Assembly: GCA_016715505.1 (NCBI GenBank)
Contig: JADJZY010000005.1
Span: forward strand, 144,405 to 208,404
Source of the DNA: Bacteroidota bacterium
GTDB taxonomy: Bacteria > Bacteroidota > Bacteroidia > Chitinophagales > Chitinophagaceae
Reading direction: 5' to 3'
Length of the DNA: 64,000 bases
Shown here: piece after piece, positions 27,628-36,532 of the stretch
Layout: every line of letters begins with the position of its first letter
Position numbering within the stretch: the stretch's first letter is position 1
The notes under the pieces: model-generated
Told to the model about the DNA's origin: nothing
Databases searched by the model: none
Seen by the model: the letters and a program-made list of their open reading frames with translations, nothing else
Made by a program: the position numbers and the translations under genes

Positions 27628-28826
27628 AATTAGCCTTTTATTATCATTATGCCGTACTTCGGCGAGATGGTGCGCTGTTATTACCCGGATTTCTGGGGGT
27701 CTTTGTCGATTCACTGGCAGCGGGTGTAGAAAGTTTGTTTTTGGTGATGCATACTATTGAGGAGGATTCACAAGGGATTTACGACTATACTCTAAAATCA
27801 AAGAATATTCATTGTATTGAAATAGGTCCACGAACACCAGCCTGGCATCGTCATTTTTTTCATCGAAAAATTTTATCGGCGGCTCAATCAGCCATCAATG
27901 CTTGTGATGTTTTGTTGGTAAGATCTCCCAGTCCATTGGCACCTTTTCTGGCTAAAATTTGCAAATCTTGTTTGCCCGTATTTTTAGTGGTAGGAGATTA
28001 TGCCCAAACAGCCCGCGAAAAAAAAATCAAAGGCCTGCGAGATCAATTGATTCTTCAGTACAATCTGCACTTCGATCGGATTTTCCGCAAATCCATGCGG
28101 TCAACGGATATCGTGGTGAATTCTCCGGCTCTCTACCGGACCTATGAATCTTTCGCCAAAAGTATTTTTCAAGTTCGCACCACGACATTGTCTGCAAAGG
28201 ATATTTTTATTCGAACTGATGTATGTAGTGGAAAAGAAATTCATTTGTTGTATACAGGTCGTTTTGATCGAAACAAAGGATTGTTCGAATGTTTGGAAGC
28301 CTTTCGTGATTTGTTTCAAAAACATCCTCAAATGCGGTTGAATTTTGTTGGATGGGATGCCAGTAAAGATCAATCTGTACTCAATCAACTCAAAGCAAAA
28401 GCTACGGAGTATGGAGTACAACAACAAGTCATCTTTCATGGAAAGAAAGCTGTGGGTGCGGAACTCAATGCTGTTTATCAACAGTCAGATATTTATTTAT
28501 TGGCTTCCTATCATGAAGGTTTTCCTAGAACCATTTGGGAAGCGATGGCCAATGGCTTACCGGTCATTGCAACCAAGGTAGGCGCCATTCCAGATTATTT
28601 ACGCGATCAGGAAGATGCGATGCTCATCGATCCTCGCAATGTTTCTCAAATTGTAAATTCTGTCGAAACTCTTTTAAGTGATGAACTACTGAGAAAAAAA
28701 TTAATCCAAAATGGCTATGTATTGGCGAAACAAAATACATTAGAGATACAGAGTAAAATTTTACTGGATCGTTTGCTTGCATTAAAAAACAAACAAATCT
28801 CCAACGAAGGATCAACTATTTACTGA
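27624..28826 (+). CDS. GT4-family glycosyltransferase
   Basis: A 400-aa GT-B retaining transferase. The donor domain starts at LLYTGRFDRNKGLFECLEAF and carries ASYHEGFPRTIWEAMANGLP with the E-x7-E pair. The N-terminal domain is only weakly conserved, as expected for the acceptor side. The start overlaps the upstream stop (ATGA) and its own stop overlaps the acyltransferase start (TGATG). Substrate unknown. Confidence 0.86.
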   Translation: MKLAFYYHYAVLRRDGALLLPGFLGVFVDSLAAGVESLFLVMHTIEEDSQGIYDYTLKSKNIHCIEIGPRTPAWHRHFFHRKILSAAQSAINACDVLLVRSPSPLAPFLAKICKSCLPVFLVVGDYAQTAREKKIKGLRDQLILQYNLHFDRIFRKSMRSTDIVVNSPALYRTYESFAKSIFQVRTTTLSAKDIFIRTDVCSGKEIHLLYTGRFDRNKGLFECLEAFRDLFQKHPQMRLNFVGWDASKDQSVLNQLKAKATEYGVQQQVIFHGKKAVGAELNAVYQQSDIYLLASYHEGFPRTIWEAMANGLPVIATKVGAIPDYLRDQEDAMLIDPRNVSQIVNSVETLLSDELLRKKLIQNGYVLAKQNTLEIQSKILLDRLLALKNKQISNEGSTIY

Positions 28827-29356
28827 TGAAAAATTTACTTCGACTCCTCCGTTACGATTGGCCACTTCATTTTGTGTTGACACTTACTAATTGGTTTCCG
28901 GACAATATCAGTTTGCTCCGTTTCAGAGGAATATTGGCAGCACCTTTTTTGAAAAAAGCGGGTCGCAATATTAAAATTGGCCGGGACGTTACTTTTTACA
29001 ATGCTTCTAATGTGAGCATTGGAAATGATGTGTATATCGCAAAGGGTTGTTGGTTTTCGGCCGGAGAAGAAATCATCATTGGTAATAAAATATTGTTTGG
29101 TCCTTATGTGGTGGTGGTTACCGGAAATCATTCCATCAAAAATGGATCTTATTATGAAGGCCCTCCAGTAGGACGAAAAAAAGTGTTGATTGGAGATGGC
29201 TCCTGGATAGGGGCACATGCAACTGTATTAGCTGGTGTTGAAATGGGTGCCACTACCTTGCTGGCAGCGAATTCTGTTTTGGCTCAATCTACCGAACCCT
29301 TTGCAATCATGGGCGGAGTACCGGCGAAGTTGATAAAGTATGCAGACCATACCTAG
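28826..29356 (+). CDS. Hexapeptide-repeat acyltransferase (WcaF/maltose acetyltransferase-like)
   Basis: A 176-aa left-handed beta-helix acyltransferase of the maltose/galactoside acetyltransferase type. Regular hexapeptide turns run from about residue 45, with TGNHSIKNGSYYEG as the active-site loop containing the catalytic His, and the C-terminus ending PFAIMGGVPAKLIKY. It probably O-acetylates a sugar of the polymer. It overlaps the next GT4 gene by 17 bp. Confidence 0.85.
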   Translation: MKNLLRLLRYDWPLHFVLTLTNWFPDNISLLRFRGILAAPFLKKAGRNIKIGRDVTFYNASNVSIGNDVYIAKGCWFSAGEEIIIGNKILFGPYVVVVTGNHSIKNGSYYEGPPVGRKKVLIGDGSWIGAHATVLAGVEMGATTLLAANSVLAQSTEPFAIMGGVPAKLIKYADHT

Positions 29357-30383
29357 ATTACTCATTGTCGGACCCATTTTTGACACACCTTCCGGGCCTT
29401 CCGGGCAGGGCGGAAAATTGTATCAGCAATTGATGGCCGAGGGTTATGTTTGTTTGAAAAAATCGGCTTACCGAAATTTACCCCTTCGATTATTGGATAC
29501 CTTATGGGGTGTCTGTCGATTTTGGACTTATGATGTCATTTTATTGCAGAGCTTTAGTTTGAAGTCATTTTACTTGCAGGATGCCGTTTCGCTTTTGGCG
29601 AGCATTTTAGGCAAACCCGTCATTTTTACCTTACGTGGTGGAGCGTTCTGCGAGTTTTATGAACAACATGCCAAGTGGTGTAAACGGGTGCTGAGTCGGG
29701 CCCATTTAATTAATACTCCTTCGTATTTTATTCAGGCATGTATACAATCTAAAGGTCTAAAAGTAGAGTATGTTCCTAATTTCATTGACTTAAAACGTTT
29801 TCCTTTTGATCGCAGCGCCGTTAAAAAAAATACGTTGTTGTGGGTCAGGGCATTTAATGATATCTACCATCCCGAGTTGGCCATTGAAGCAGTCGGGATT
29901 TTAAAAAATGAATTTCCGGATATCCGACTTACGATGTTAGGCCCTGATCAATCCACCTTGCATGCATGCCAAACGCTGATTCGCGAAAAAGGACTGGAAA
30001 CCTATATTGATGTCATTGGTCCGGTTCCCAATCATGAACTCTTTCATTATTATCAAACGCATGCCGTTTATCTCAATACGACCCGTTACGAAAGTTTTGG
30101 TGTTGCATTGGTTGAGGCTGCTTCTTGCGGCATCCCTTGTGTGAGTGTTTCAGTGGGAGAAATTCCATTCATTTGGAAGGATGAAGAACAGATGCTTTTT
30201 GCAGAAAGAGATGCGGCAGATTTTGCGTCAAAAATAAAACGACTGCTTTCAGATCACGCATTGAATCTCGAAATGGGGCAGCGGGCCAATCAAAGAGCAC
30301 AGTCATTTTCCTGGAATGAAATCAAATCATATTGGTTCGATCGATTGTCGGCTTACAAACGACATGAAGGACTCAAAAGCTAA
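29340..30383 (+). CDS. GT4-family glycosyltransferase
   Basis: A 347-aa GT-B transferase. The N-terminus has a Gly-rich substrate loop (DTPSGPSGQGGK), and the C-terminal donor domain has TTRYESFGVALVEAASCGIP with the E-x7-E motif. It lies between an acyltransferase and a CoA-ligase-like gene. An 86-bp gap follows it. Substrate unknown. Confidence 0.86.
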   Translation: MQTIPRLLIVGPIFDTPSGPSGQGGKLYQQLMAEGYVCLKKSAYRNLPLRLLDTLWGVCRFWTYDVILLQSFSLKSFYLQDAVSLLASILGKPVIFTLRGGAFCEFYEQHAKWCKRVLSRAHLINTPSYFIQACIQSKGLKVEYVPNFIDLKRFPFDRSAVKKNTLLWVRAFNDIYHPELAIEAVGILKNEFPDIRLTMLGPDQSTLHACQTLIREKGLETYIDVIGPVPNHELFHYYQTHAVYLNTTRYESFGVALVEAASCGIPCVSVSVGEIPFIWKDEEQMLFAERDAADFASKIKRLLSDHALNLEMGQRANQRAQSFSWNEIKSYWFDRLSAYKRHEGLKS

Positions 30384-30469
30384 CATCATTTGATGGCGGG
30401 ACAGGTTCTTTAAATCTTGAACTGGCCAATTAATATCGTGATACCTACCAAAAGAGCGTAAGAATTTTT

Positions 30470-31771
30470 ATGAATTGGATGAATCTATCTTTTAAGTTGC
30501 AGGGCTTTCATTTACCGGAAGCAGAAAAACAATTAAAGGAGATACAACAAAGATGTAAACAAGATTTAGAGGCTTATCAGTTGGAAAAGACAAACCTGAT
30601 TTTACAACATCATCTAAAAAACAATCCTGCCTATGCAGCTTTTGTTGGGCACAATACTGAGTGGGATGATTTGCCGATTCTTACTAAATCCAGCATTCAG
30701 GCACCCATTGAAGAACGTTTGTCGCAGGGATTTAAAGCTAGCGATGTACAGCTGCATAATACTTCCGGTAGCAGTGGCACGCCCTTTTATTTTGCAAAAG
30801 ATAAACCTTGTCATGCACTGAGCTGGGCATTGATTCGTAATCGATTTGCCTGGCATGATATTGAAATTGGTCGTGATTTACAGGCCCGGTTCTACGGAAT
30901 TCCTCTCAGTAAAATAAAATACTACAAAGAAAAATTAAAAGACCAAATCGCCTGCAGGGTGCGTTTTCCGGTGTTCGATTTGTCAGACCGGGTATTGGAA
31001 CAATATGTTGAGCAATTTAATCGACAAGCTTTTGTTTACCTCAATGGTTACACCAGTTCATTGGTTTTATTAGCGCGTTACTGTTTGAAAAATCATTTTA
31101 CTTTAAAGTCCATTTGCCCGACACTCAAAGTGGCCTTTACGACTTCGGAAGTTTGTGACAGTATCGACCGCGAAATATTGGAAAAAGGATTGGGAACAAG
31201 GGTGGTCAATGAATATGGTGCAGCTGAATTGGATTTATTGGGGTTCGAAGATGCACAAGGCGATTTTTTGCTCACGCATGAAACACAATACATCGAAATT
31301 TTGAATGATGAAGGACAGGCTGTTAAACCGGGTGAAGAGGGGCGTGTGATCGTTACGGCGCTTTACAACAAAGCCATGCCATTTATTCGTTATGAACTCG
31401 GTGACCGCGTTTTGCTCAAATCATCAAACAAGGGCCCCTATCAAGTGATTGAACGAATCGTTGGACGCACCAATGATATTGCTATTTTGCCAAGTGGGAA
31501 AAAATCACCGGGTTTAACTTTTTACTATATCTCCAAAAGTTTACTCGAAGGCGGCGGGTTTATGAAAGAATTTATTATTCGACAAAAAACGCTCCATCAT
31601 TTTCATTTTGAATATGTAGCCGAACGCGAGATTAGTGATCTTGAAAAAATAAAAATTAAGGAAGCCATGGATCAATATCTCGAACCCGGTTTAGAGGCGA
31701 CTTACGAAAAAAAGACACATATTGAACGAACAAAAGCCGGAAAACTCAAGCAGTTTTTTTCGGAATTGTAA
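30470..31771 (+). CDS. PaaK/CapK-like adenylate-forming enzyme
   Basis: A 433-aa member of the phenylacetate-CoA ligase-like (PaaK/CapK) branch of the adenylate-forming superfamily. The ATP-binding loop NTSGSSGTPFYFAK, the NEYGAAELD motif and a GRTNDI segment near the C-terminus are present. Such genes recur in capsule and O-antigen loci, where they may activate an acyl or amino-acid group destined for the sugar or lipid carrier. The substrate is unknown. The ATG at 30,470 follows an 86-bp spacer. Confidence 0.82.
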   Translation: MNWMNLSFKLQGFHLPEAEKQLKEIQQRCKQDLEAYQLEKTNLILQHHLKNNPAYAAFVGHNTEWDDLPILTKSSIQAPIEERLSQGFKASDVQLHNTSGSSGTPFYFAKDKPCHALSWALIRNRFAWHDIEIGRDLQARFYGIPLSKIKYYKEKLKDQIACRVRFPVFDLSDRVLEQYVEQFNRQAFVYLNGYTSSLVLLARYCLKNHFTLKSICPTLKVAFTTSEVCDSIDREILEKGLGTRVVNEYGAAELDLLGFEDAQGDFLLTHETQYIEILNDEGQAVKPGEEGRVIVTALYNKAMPFIRYELGDRVLLKSSNKGPYQVIERIVGRTNDIAILPSGKKSPGLTFYYISKSLLEGGGFMKEFIIRQKTLHHFHFEYVAEREISDLEKIKIKEAMDQYLEPGLEATYEKKTHIERTKAGKLKQFFSEL

Positions 31772-31781
31772 GAAAGAATTT

Positions 31782-32876
31782 ATGAAGATTACACTAATTG
31801 CCGGGGCTCGTCCGAATTTTATGAAAATCGCACCAATCATTGAAGCGATCAAACAAAGTCAGGAGAAGGGCATAGCGCTTGAATACAGATTGGTACACAC
31901 CGGTCAGCACTACGATGAAAAAATGAGTGATACTTTTTTCAAGGAATTGAATATTCCTTTCCCCGATGTGAATCTGGAATGTGGAGGAGGAACTCAGGCT
32001 GAGCAGACAGCATCCATCATGCTCAAGTTTGAACAAGAGCTATTGGCAAATCCTGCAGATCTTGTCTTGGTTGTAGGAGATGTTACGTCCACCATGGCTT
32101 GTTCCATCGTAGCAAAAAAACTAAATATCCGGGTTGCCCATGTTGAAGGGGGCATTCGTTCGAATGATCGTAGTATGCCCGAAGAAATCAACCGCCTTTT
32201 AACCGATAGTATTTCGGATTACTTTTTTACTACCACACCCGAAGCCGGCGAAAATTTACAACGAGAGGGTATCCATCCATCTAAAATTTATTTCGTTGGC
32301 AATACCATGATTGATACCTTGTTAAAACATCAGGCTTCATTCAGGAAACCGGTATTTTTTGATAGCTGGCAATTGCAGGCGAAACAATATTTTGTCATCA
32401 CCATACATCGCCCGGCTAATGTGGATGATCCCAATCAGTTAAAATATTTATTACAGGAAATTGTGAACAATAGCAATGGAATGCCGGTTGTATTTCCGGT
32501 ACATCCACGCACACGAAAAAATATGGAGCAGTTTGGTATTTCATTTCCGGAACTGTTGTTGACCGACCCTATGGGTTATCTTGAATTTAATTATTTGGTT
32601 CAACATGCCAAAGCAGTGATCACAGATTCGGGAGGAATTACGGAAGAAACAACAGTCATGGGCATTCCTTGTATGACCCTTCGAAATTCAACCGAACGAC
32701 CAGAAACATGTGTCATAGGAACAAACGAACTCTTGGGCACGGACCCGAAGGCGATTGCACCAGCGATGAAAAAACTGATGGATGGCGTTTGGAAAAAAGG
32801 TGAAATTCCAGACAAGTGGGATGGAAAAACAGCTCAAAGAATCATCGCCATTTTATCCGAAATGAGTGCTGCTTAA
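31782..32876 (+). CDS. wecB: UDP-N-acetylglucosamine 2-epimerase, non-hydrolysing
   Basis: A 364-aa epimerase of the WecB family, which converts UDP-GlcNAc to UDP-ManNAc or acts on related 2-acetamido sugars. The protein starts ITLIAGARPNFMKIAPI and has HTGQHYDEKMS, HVEGGIRSNDRSMPEEINR and a C-terminal TDSGGITEE motif. The NFMKIAPI variant is common in Bacteroidota and Pseudomonas WbpI-like enzymes, so a 2,3-diamino or 6-deoxy substrate is possible. The ATG at 31,782 is chosen over an upstream in-frame ATG inside the previous gene. Confidence 0.88.
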   Translation: MKITLIAGARPNFMKIAPIIEAIKQSQEKGIALEYRLVHTGQHYDEKMSDTFFKELNIPFPDVNLECGGGTQAEQTASIMLKFEQELLANPADLVLVVGDVTSTMACSIVAKKLNIRVAHVEGGIRSNDRSMPEEINRLLTDSISDYFFTTTPEAGENLQREGIHPSKIYFVGNTMIDTLLKHQASFRKPVFFDSWQLQAKQYFVITIHRPANVDDPNQLKYLLQEIVNNSNGMPVVFPVHPRTRKNMEQFGISFPELLLTDPMGYLEFNYLVQHAKAVITDSGGITEETTVMGIPCMTLRNSTERPETCVIGTNELLGTDPKAIAPAMKKLMDGVWKKGEIPDKWDGKTAQRIIAILSEMSAA

Positions 32877-32885
32877 AGCTAGGCT

Positions 32886-34088
32886 ATGAAGATCGTTTAT
32901 TTTTATCAATATTTTTCTACGCCCAATGGTTCATGGGGTACACGGGTGTATGAATTTGCATCTCAATGGGTCAAAGAAGGGCATGAGGTAACAGTGGTGA
33001 CGAGCGTATATTCAAAGTCAGACTTAAAAGCCGTTCGATTTTTAGAAACCCAATGGTTCGAAGGAATTCAGGTGAAAATTATCAATGTACAAATTGATAA
33101 TAAGCAACCTATTCTTAAACGAATCGGATCTTTTTTACAATATGCGTTGATGTCATGCTATTATGCCATTCGACTTCCTGCAGATATTGTGATTGCTAGT
33201 AGCGGTCCGATTACAGTGGGTTTGCCGGGTTTGGCTGCCAGGTATTTGCGTGGCCGGAAATTGGTTTTCGAGGCTCGTGATCTTTGGCCCGAAGGTGCCA
33301 TTGAATTGGGTATTATTCGGAATAAAAGAATACAAAGACTGGCCTATTGGTTTGAAAAAAAATGTTACAATGCCTCATCTCTCATAGTGGCCTTGTCTTC
33401 CGGTATGCGCGATCATATTGTGCAAAAACATCATCATCCTTTTGTGATTGATGTAACCAATGCAGCCAATATTGACATGTTTTCAACGCCTGCATCTTTT
33501 CCGGTCGACAAAGGTTTAATCCCCGATAAATATGCTATTTATACCGGAAACATTGGCAAGGTCAACAATTCATCCTGGTTGCTCGAAGCCGCTGCCATCC
33601 TGAAGCAAAAAGGAAGATCGGATATCAAAATATTATTGATTGGAGAAGGACAACAACGTGAGCAACTCGAACAATCTGCCGCTGAAAGGGGGATTGATAA
33701 CTTTATCCGTTGGGGGCTCATTCCCAAACATGAATTGGTCGCCTTTATACAAAATGCATTGGTGTCTTTGGTGCCACTTCATGGAACCCCGGTTTTAGAT
33801 ACGTCCTCACCCAACAAATTTTTTGAATCTCTTGCAGCAGGTGTGCCGGTGATTCAAAATACAAATGGCTGGATGAAAACCTTTTTAGAAGAAACACAAA
33901 CCGGGTTAACGCTTTCGCCGAATGATCCGGAAGCGCTGGCAAATGCGTTGATTGATTGGGATGCCCATCCGGAAAAAGTTCGTGCGATGGGACAAAGGGC
34001 ATTGACAGTTGCACGACAGGAATTTGATAAAACCGTACTTGCCGATAAAATGTTAAAAGCCCTCATTCAAGTACATCAATCCAAATGA
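32886..34088 (+). CDS. GT4-family glycosyltransferase (WbuB-like)
   Basis: A 400-aa GT-B enzyme resembling WbuB/WcaI. It opens IVYFYQYFSTPNGSWGTRVY, has FEARDLWPEGAIELG in the middle and SSPNKFFESLAAGVPVI in the donor domain. In other O-antigen loci WbuB-like enzymes transfer an N-acetyl-fucosamine-type residue, often next to a WecB-like epimerase as here. It overlaps the SDR start by 4 bp. Confidence 0.83.
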   Translation: MKIVYFYQYFSTPNGSWGTRVYEFASQWVKEGHEVTVVTSVYSKSDLKAVRFLETQWFEGIQVKIINVQIDNKQPILKRIGSFLQYALMSCYYAIRLPADIVIASSGPITVGLPGLAARYLRGRKLVFEARDLWPEGAIELGIIRNKRIQRLAYWFEKKCYNASSLIVALSSGMRDHIVQKHHHPFVIDVTNAANIDMFSTPASFPVDKGLIPDKYAIYTGNIGKVNNSSWLLEAAAILKQKGRSDIKILLIGEGQQREQLEQSAAERGIDNFIRWGLIPKHELVAFIQNALVSLVPLHGTPVLDTSSPNKFFESLAAGVPVIQNTNGWMKTFLEETQTGLTLSPNDPEALANALIDWDAHPEKVRAMGQRALTVARQEFDKTVLADKMLKALIQVHQSK

Positions 34089-34984
34089 ATATACTGATTA
34101 CAGGCGTGAATGGTTTTTTGGGTAAAATACTCAAAAATAATTTTATTGATGCCGGACATCAGGTAAGCGGTTTAGCACGAAGTGATGCAGATATGAATGT
34201 TGATTTGAGACATGATGTTCCGGATATAAATCAGAAATATGATTTGGTGATTCATGCTGCCGGTAAGGCTCATATGGTTCCATCCAATGAAGATGAGGTG
34301 AAAGCTTTTTAGCAGGTGAATGTGAAGGGAACAGAAAATTTTTTGCGAGGACTTGAAAACGCTGCACATCTTCCCGGTCAATTGGTTTTTATTTCTTCCG
34401 TTTCAGTGTATGGTTTAGAAGAAGGTCATATGATCAGCGAAACGCAGGAATTGAACGGCGAAACGCCTTATGCCAGAAGTAAAATTGCCGCCGAAAAAAA
34501 ATGCCAGGAATGGGCTGCAAAAATGAATGTTCCTTTATTGATTTTGCGACTTCCGTTGATTGTTGGGCCGAATGCACCGGGTAATTTGGGTGCTATGGTA
34601 AATGCCATCCGAAAGGGGTTTTATTTTAATGTAGGGAATCGATTGACGAAAAAATCGCTTGTATTGGCAGAAGATATTGCCAAATGGTTGTTGTCCTTGC
34701 CCAAAAGTTCAGGAATTTATCATCTGAGCGATCAATATGACCCGACCATGGCCGAGATAGAAACCTGGATTGCTCAATCGCTGCATAAAAACAATCCTCG
34801 CAGCTTGCCCAACTGGTTGATTAATATTTTATCCAAAATGGGTGATTTGCTAGGGCCAAAATTTCCACTCAATAGCCATAAAGTGAAAAAACTTTCATTG
34901 ACCCTCACTTTTTCATCCGAAAAGGCTAGCCGTGAATTAGGCTGGAAGCCCCAAATTGTAATACATAAAAAAGAATTGATATGA
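34085..34984 (+). CDS. NAD-dependent epimerase (WbpV/FnlB-like SDR) with in-frame TAG
   Basis: An extended SDR of about 299 aa with ITGVNGFLGKIL at the start, FISSVSVYG and the catalytic YARSK pair. An in-frame TAG at 34,310-34,312 interrupts it between KAF and QVNVKGTENF; the frame is otherwise open on both sides. Relatives have an aromatic residue here, so one base (TAT or TAC to TAG) explains it. It could be sequence error or a real nonsense mutation. Family members (WbpV, WbpK, FnlB) reduce or epimerise UDP-4-keto-6-deoxy-HexNAc sugars. It overlaps both neighbours. Confidence 0.78.
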
Positions 34985-36006
34985 ATGCCATGGAGTATGT
35001 TTTTTTTGTAGGATTGGTTTGCATTCTTTTTCTGATCGAATGGGGCTATTTTCATTTAGCCGATCATTTCAGAATCAAGGATAAACCAAACCGCAGATCA
35101 TCGCATAAAAAATCCACCATACGTGGCGGTGGAATTATTTTTCCGATTGCTTGGATTTTATTTTTTATGTTCAGCCAGAAGACTTTTATTTTCATGACGA
35201 TCGGTTTATTGATTATTTCCATTGTCAGTTTTGCCGATGATATAAAAAGTGTTGATAATAAAATTCGTTTAGTCTTTCACACCGTTGGTTTTGCTATGTG
35301 TTTTTTTGAAATGGAATTACTCACCATTTTACCTCTGTGGTTACAAATCACTTTGTTTATTGTTTGTATTGGTGCAATTAATGCCATCAATTTTATGGAT
35401 GGTATTAATGGGATAACCGGCTTAAATGCCTTGAGTGTGATTCTCCCTTTGATGATTTTTGATACATCCACAGGGTTCAGGGAGCCCATGATTTATCTGC
35501 TTGCGGCATTGATCGTTTTCTTGTTTTTTAACTTTCGTAAAAATGCCAGATGTTTTGCAGGAGATGTGGGCAGTGTATCGATGGGATATATTCTGATCTT
35601 TCTCATTCTCGGATTGAGTTTTCATGTTTGGTTGCCTCGAACCGGTATCAGTGAATTCGGTACTTCTTCATTGGAATCCTTTGAACCAAAGTATATACTC
35701 ATGTTGGCGGTATTTGGGGTCGATAGTGTTTGGACGATTTTACACCGCTTATTTTTAGGAGAAAATATTTTTCAGGCCCATCGCCGTCATTTATTTCAAA
35801 TGTTATCTAACGAAATGAAATGGCCTCATTTGGTGGTCTCTGCTATTTATGGATCGCTTCAGTTTATCATCAACATGTGGATTCTGAAAAGTCGACATAT
35901 TCCCATGTGGCAATTATTGGCTTGTTTGACTATTCTGTCAGTGGTTTATATCGTGGCCAAACGTTGGATTATTGTATTAACCCGAAAACAAAAAGCCCGA
36001 AAATGA
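34981..36006 (+). CDS. WecA/WbpL-like polyprenyl-phosphate HexNAc-1-phosphate transferase
   Basis: A 341-aa polytopic inner-membrane protein of the MraY/WecA family, which starts repeat-unit synthesis by placing HexNAc-1-phosphate on undecaprenyl phosphate. About ten membrane segments are visible. Conserved cytoplasmic motifs are FADDIKSVDNKIR (about residue 85), NAINFMDGINGI (about 133) and the C-terminal HRRHLFQ (about 266). A WbpM-like dehydratase lies two genes downstream, as in WbpL-WbpM pairs. It overlaps the next gene as ATGA. Confidence 0.87.
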   Translation: MNAMEYVFFVGLVCILFLIEWGYFHLADHFRIKDKPNRRSSHKKSTIRGGGIIFPIAWILFFMFSQKTFIFMTIGLLIISIVSFADDIKSVDNKIRLVFHTVGFAMCFFEMELLTILPLWLQITLFIVCIGAINAINFMDGINGITGLNALSVILPLMIFDTSTGFREPMIYLLAALIVFLFFNFRKNARCFAGDVGSVSMGYILIFLILGLSFHVWLPRTGISEFGTSSLESFEPKYILMLAVFGVDSVWTILHRLFLGENIFQAHRRHLFQMLSNEMKWPHLVVSAIYGSLQFIINMWILKSRHIPMWQLLACLTILSVVYIVAKRWIIVLTRKQKARK

Positions 36007-36521
36007 TTCAACAATCTGTGCATCTGGTTGGAGGCGGGGGATTAGCGAAAGATATCATTGCCTGTTTTGGCAAGCAGATTCATTTTGTCGGAATTTGGGA
36101 TGATGCCCTTCAAGCCGGAAATGATTTTCAGGGTATACCTATTTTAGGAACTTTGAATGAGTTGAAGGAAGTAAAGCAGGCCGAATGTATCATAGCCGTT
36201 GGACAGCCATTGATTCGTAAAAAAATTTTTGAAAACCTGAATGGCAAGGTAGTTTGGGCTACTTTAATTCATCCGGATGCCCGGGTTTATGATCCAACAT
36301 CTGTGGTCATCGGACAAGGTTCTATTCTTTTTCCGCAGGCTTATTTAACGGTGGGTTGCAAAATCGGCATGAATTGTGTTTTACATCTCCAATGTGGCCT
36401 GCACCATGATGCACAAATTGGCGCTCATAGCATTTTGATGCCCGGGGCAAAAATCACCTGTGCGGCTCATTTGCCGGAATGTAGCAAACTTCTGGCCAAT
36501 GAGGTTGTAACTAGCGCATAG
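36003..36521 (+). CDS. PglD-like sugar acetyltransferase
   Basis: A 172-aa protein with the PglD/NeuD layout: a short N-terminal nucleotide-sugar binding part (HLVGGGGLAKDIIACFG) and hexapeptide repeats towards the C-terminus. It is shorter than the NeuD-like protein at 10,593, and its last helix coils are few. It starts inside the WecA-like stop (ATGA) and sits 11 bp before the WbpM-like dehydratase, which makes a UDP-4-keto-6-deoxy sugar; C4 N-acetylation as in bacillosamine synthesis is possible. An upstream frame lies within the previous gene. Confidence 0.78.
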   Translation: MIQQSVHLVGGGGLAKDIIACFGKQIHFVGIWDDALQAGNDFQGIPILGTLNELKEVKQAECIIAVGQPLIRKKIFENLNGKVVWATLIHPDARVYDPTSVVIGQGSILFPQAYLTVGCKIGMNCVLHLQCGLHHDAQIGAHSILMPGAKITCAAHLPECSKLLANEVVTSA

Positions 36522-36532
36522 CCATTAACCGA

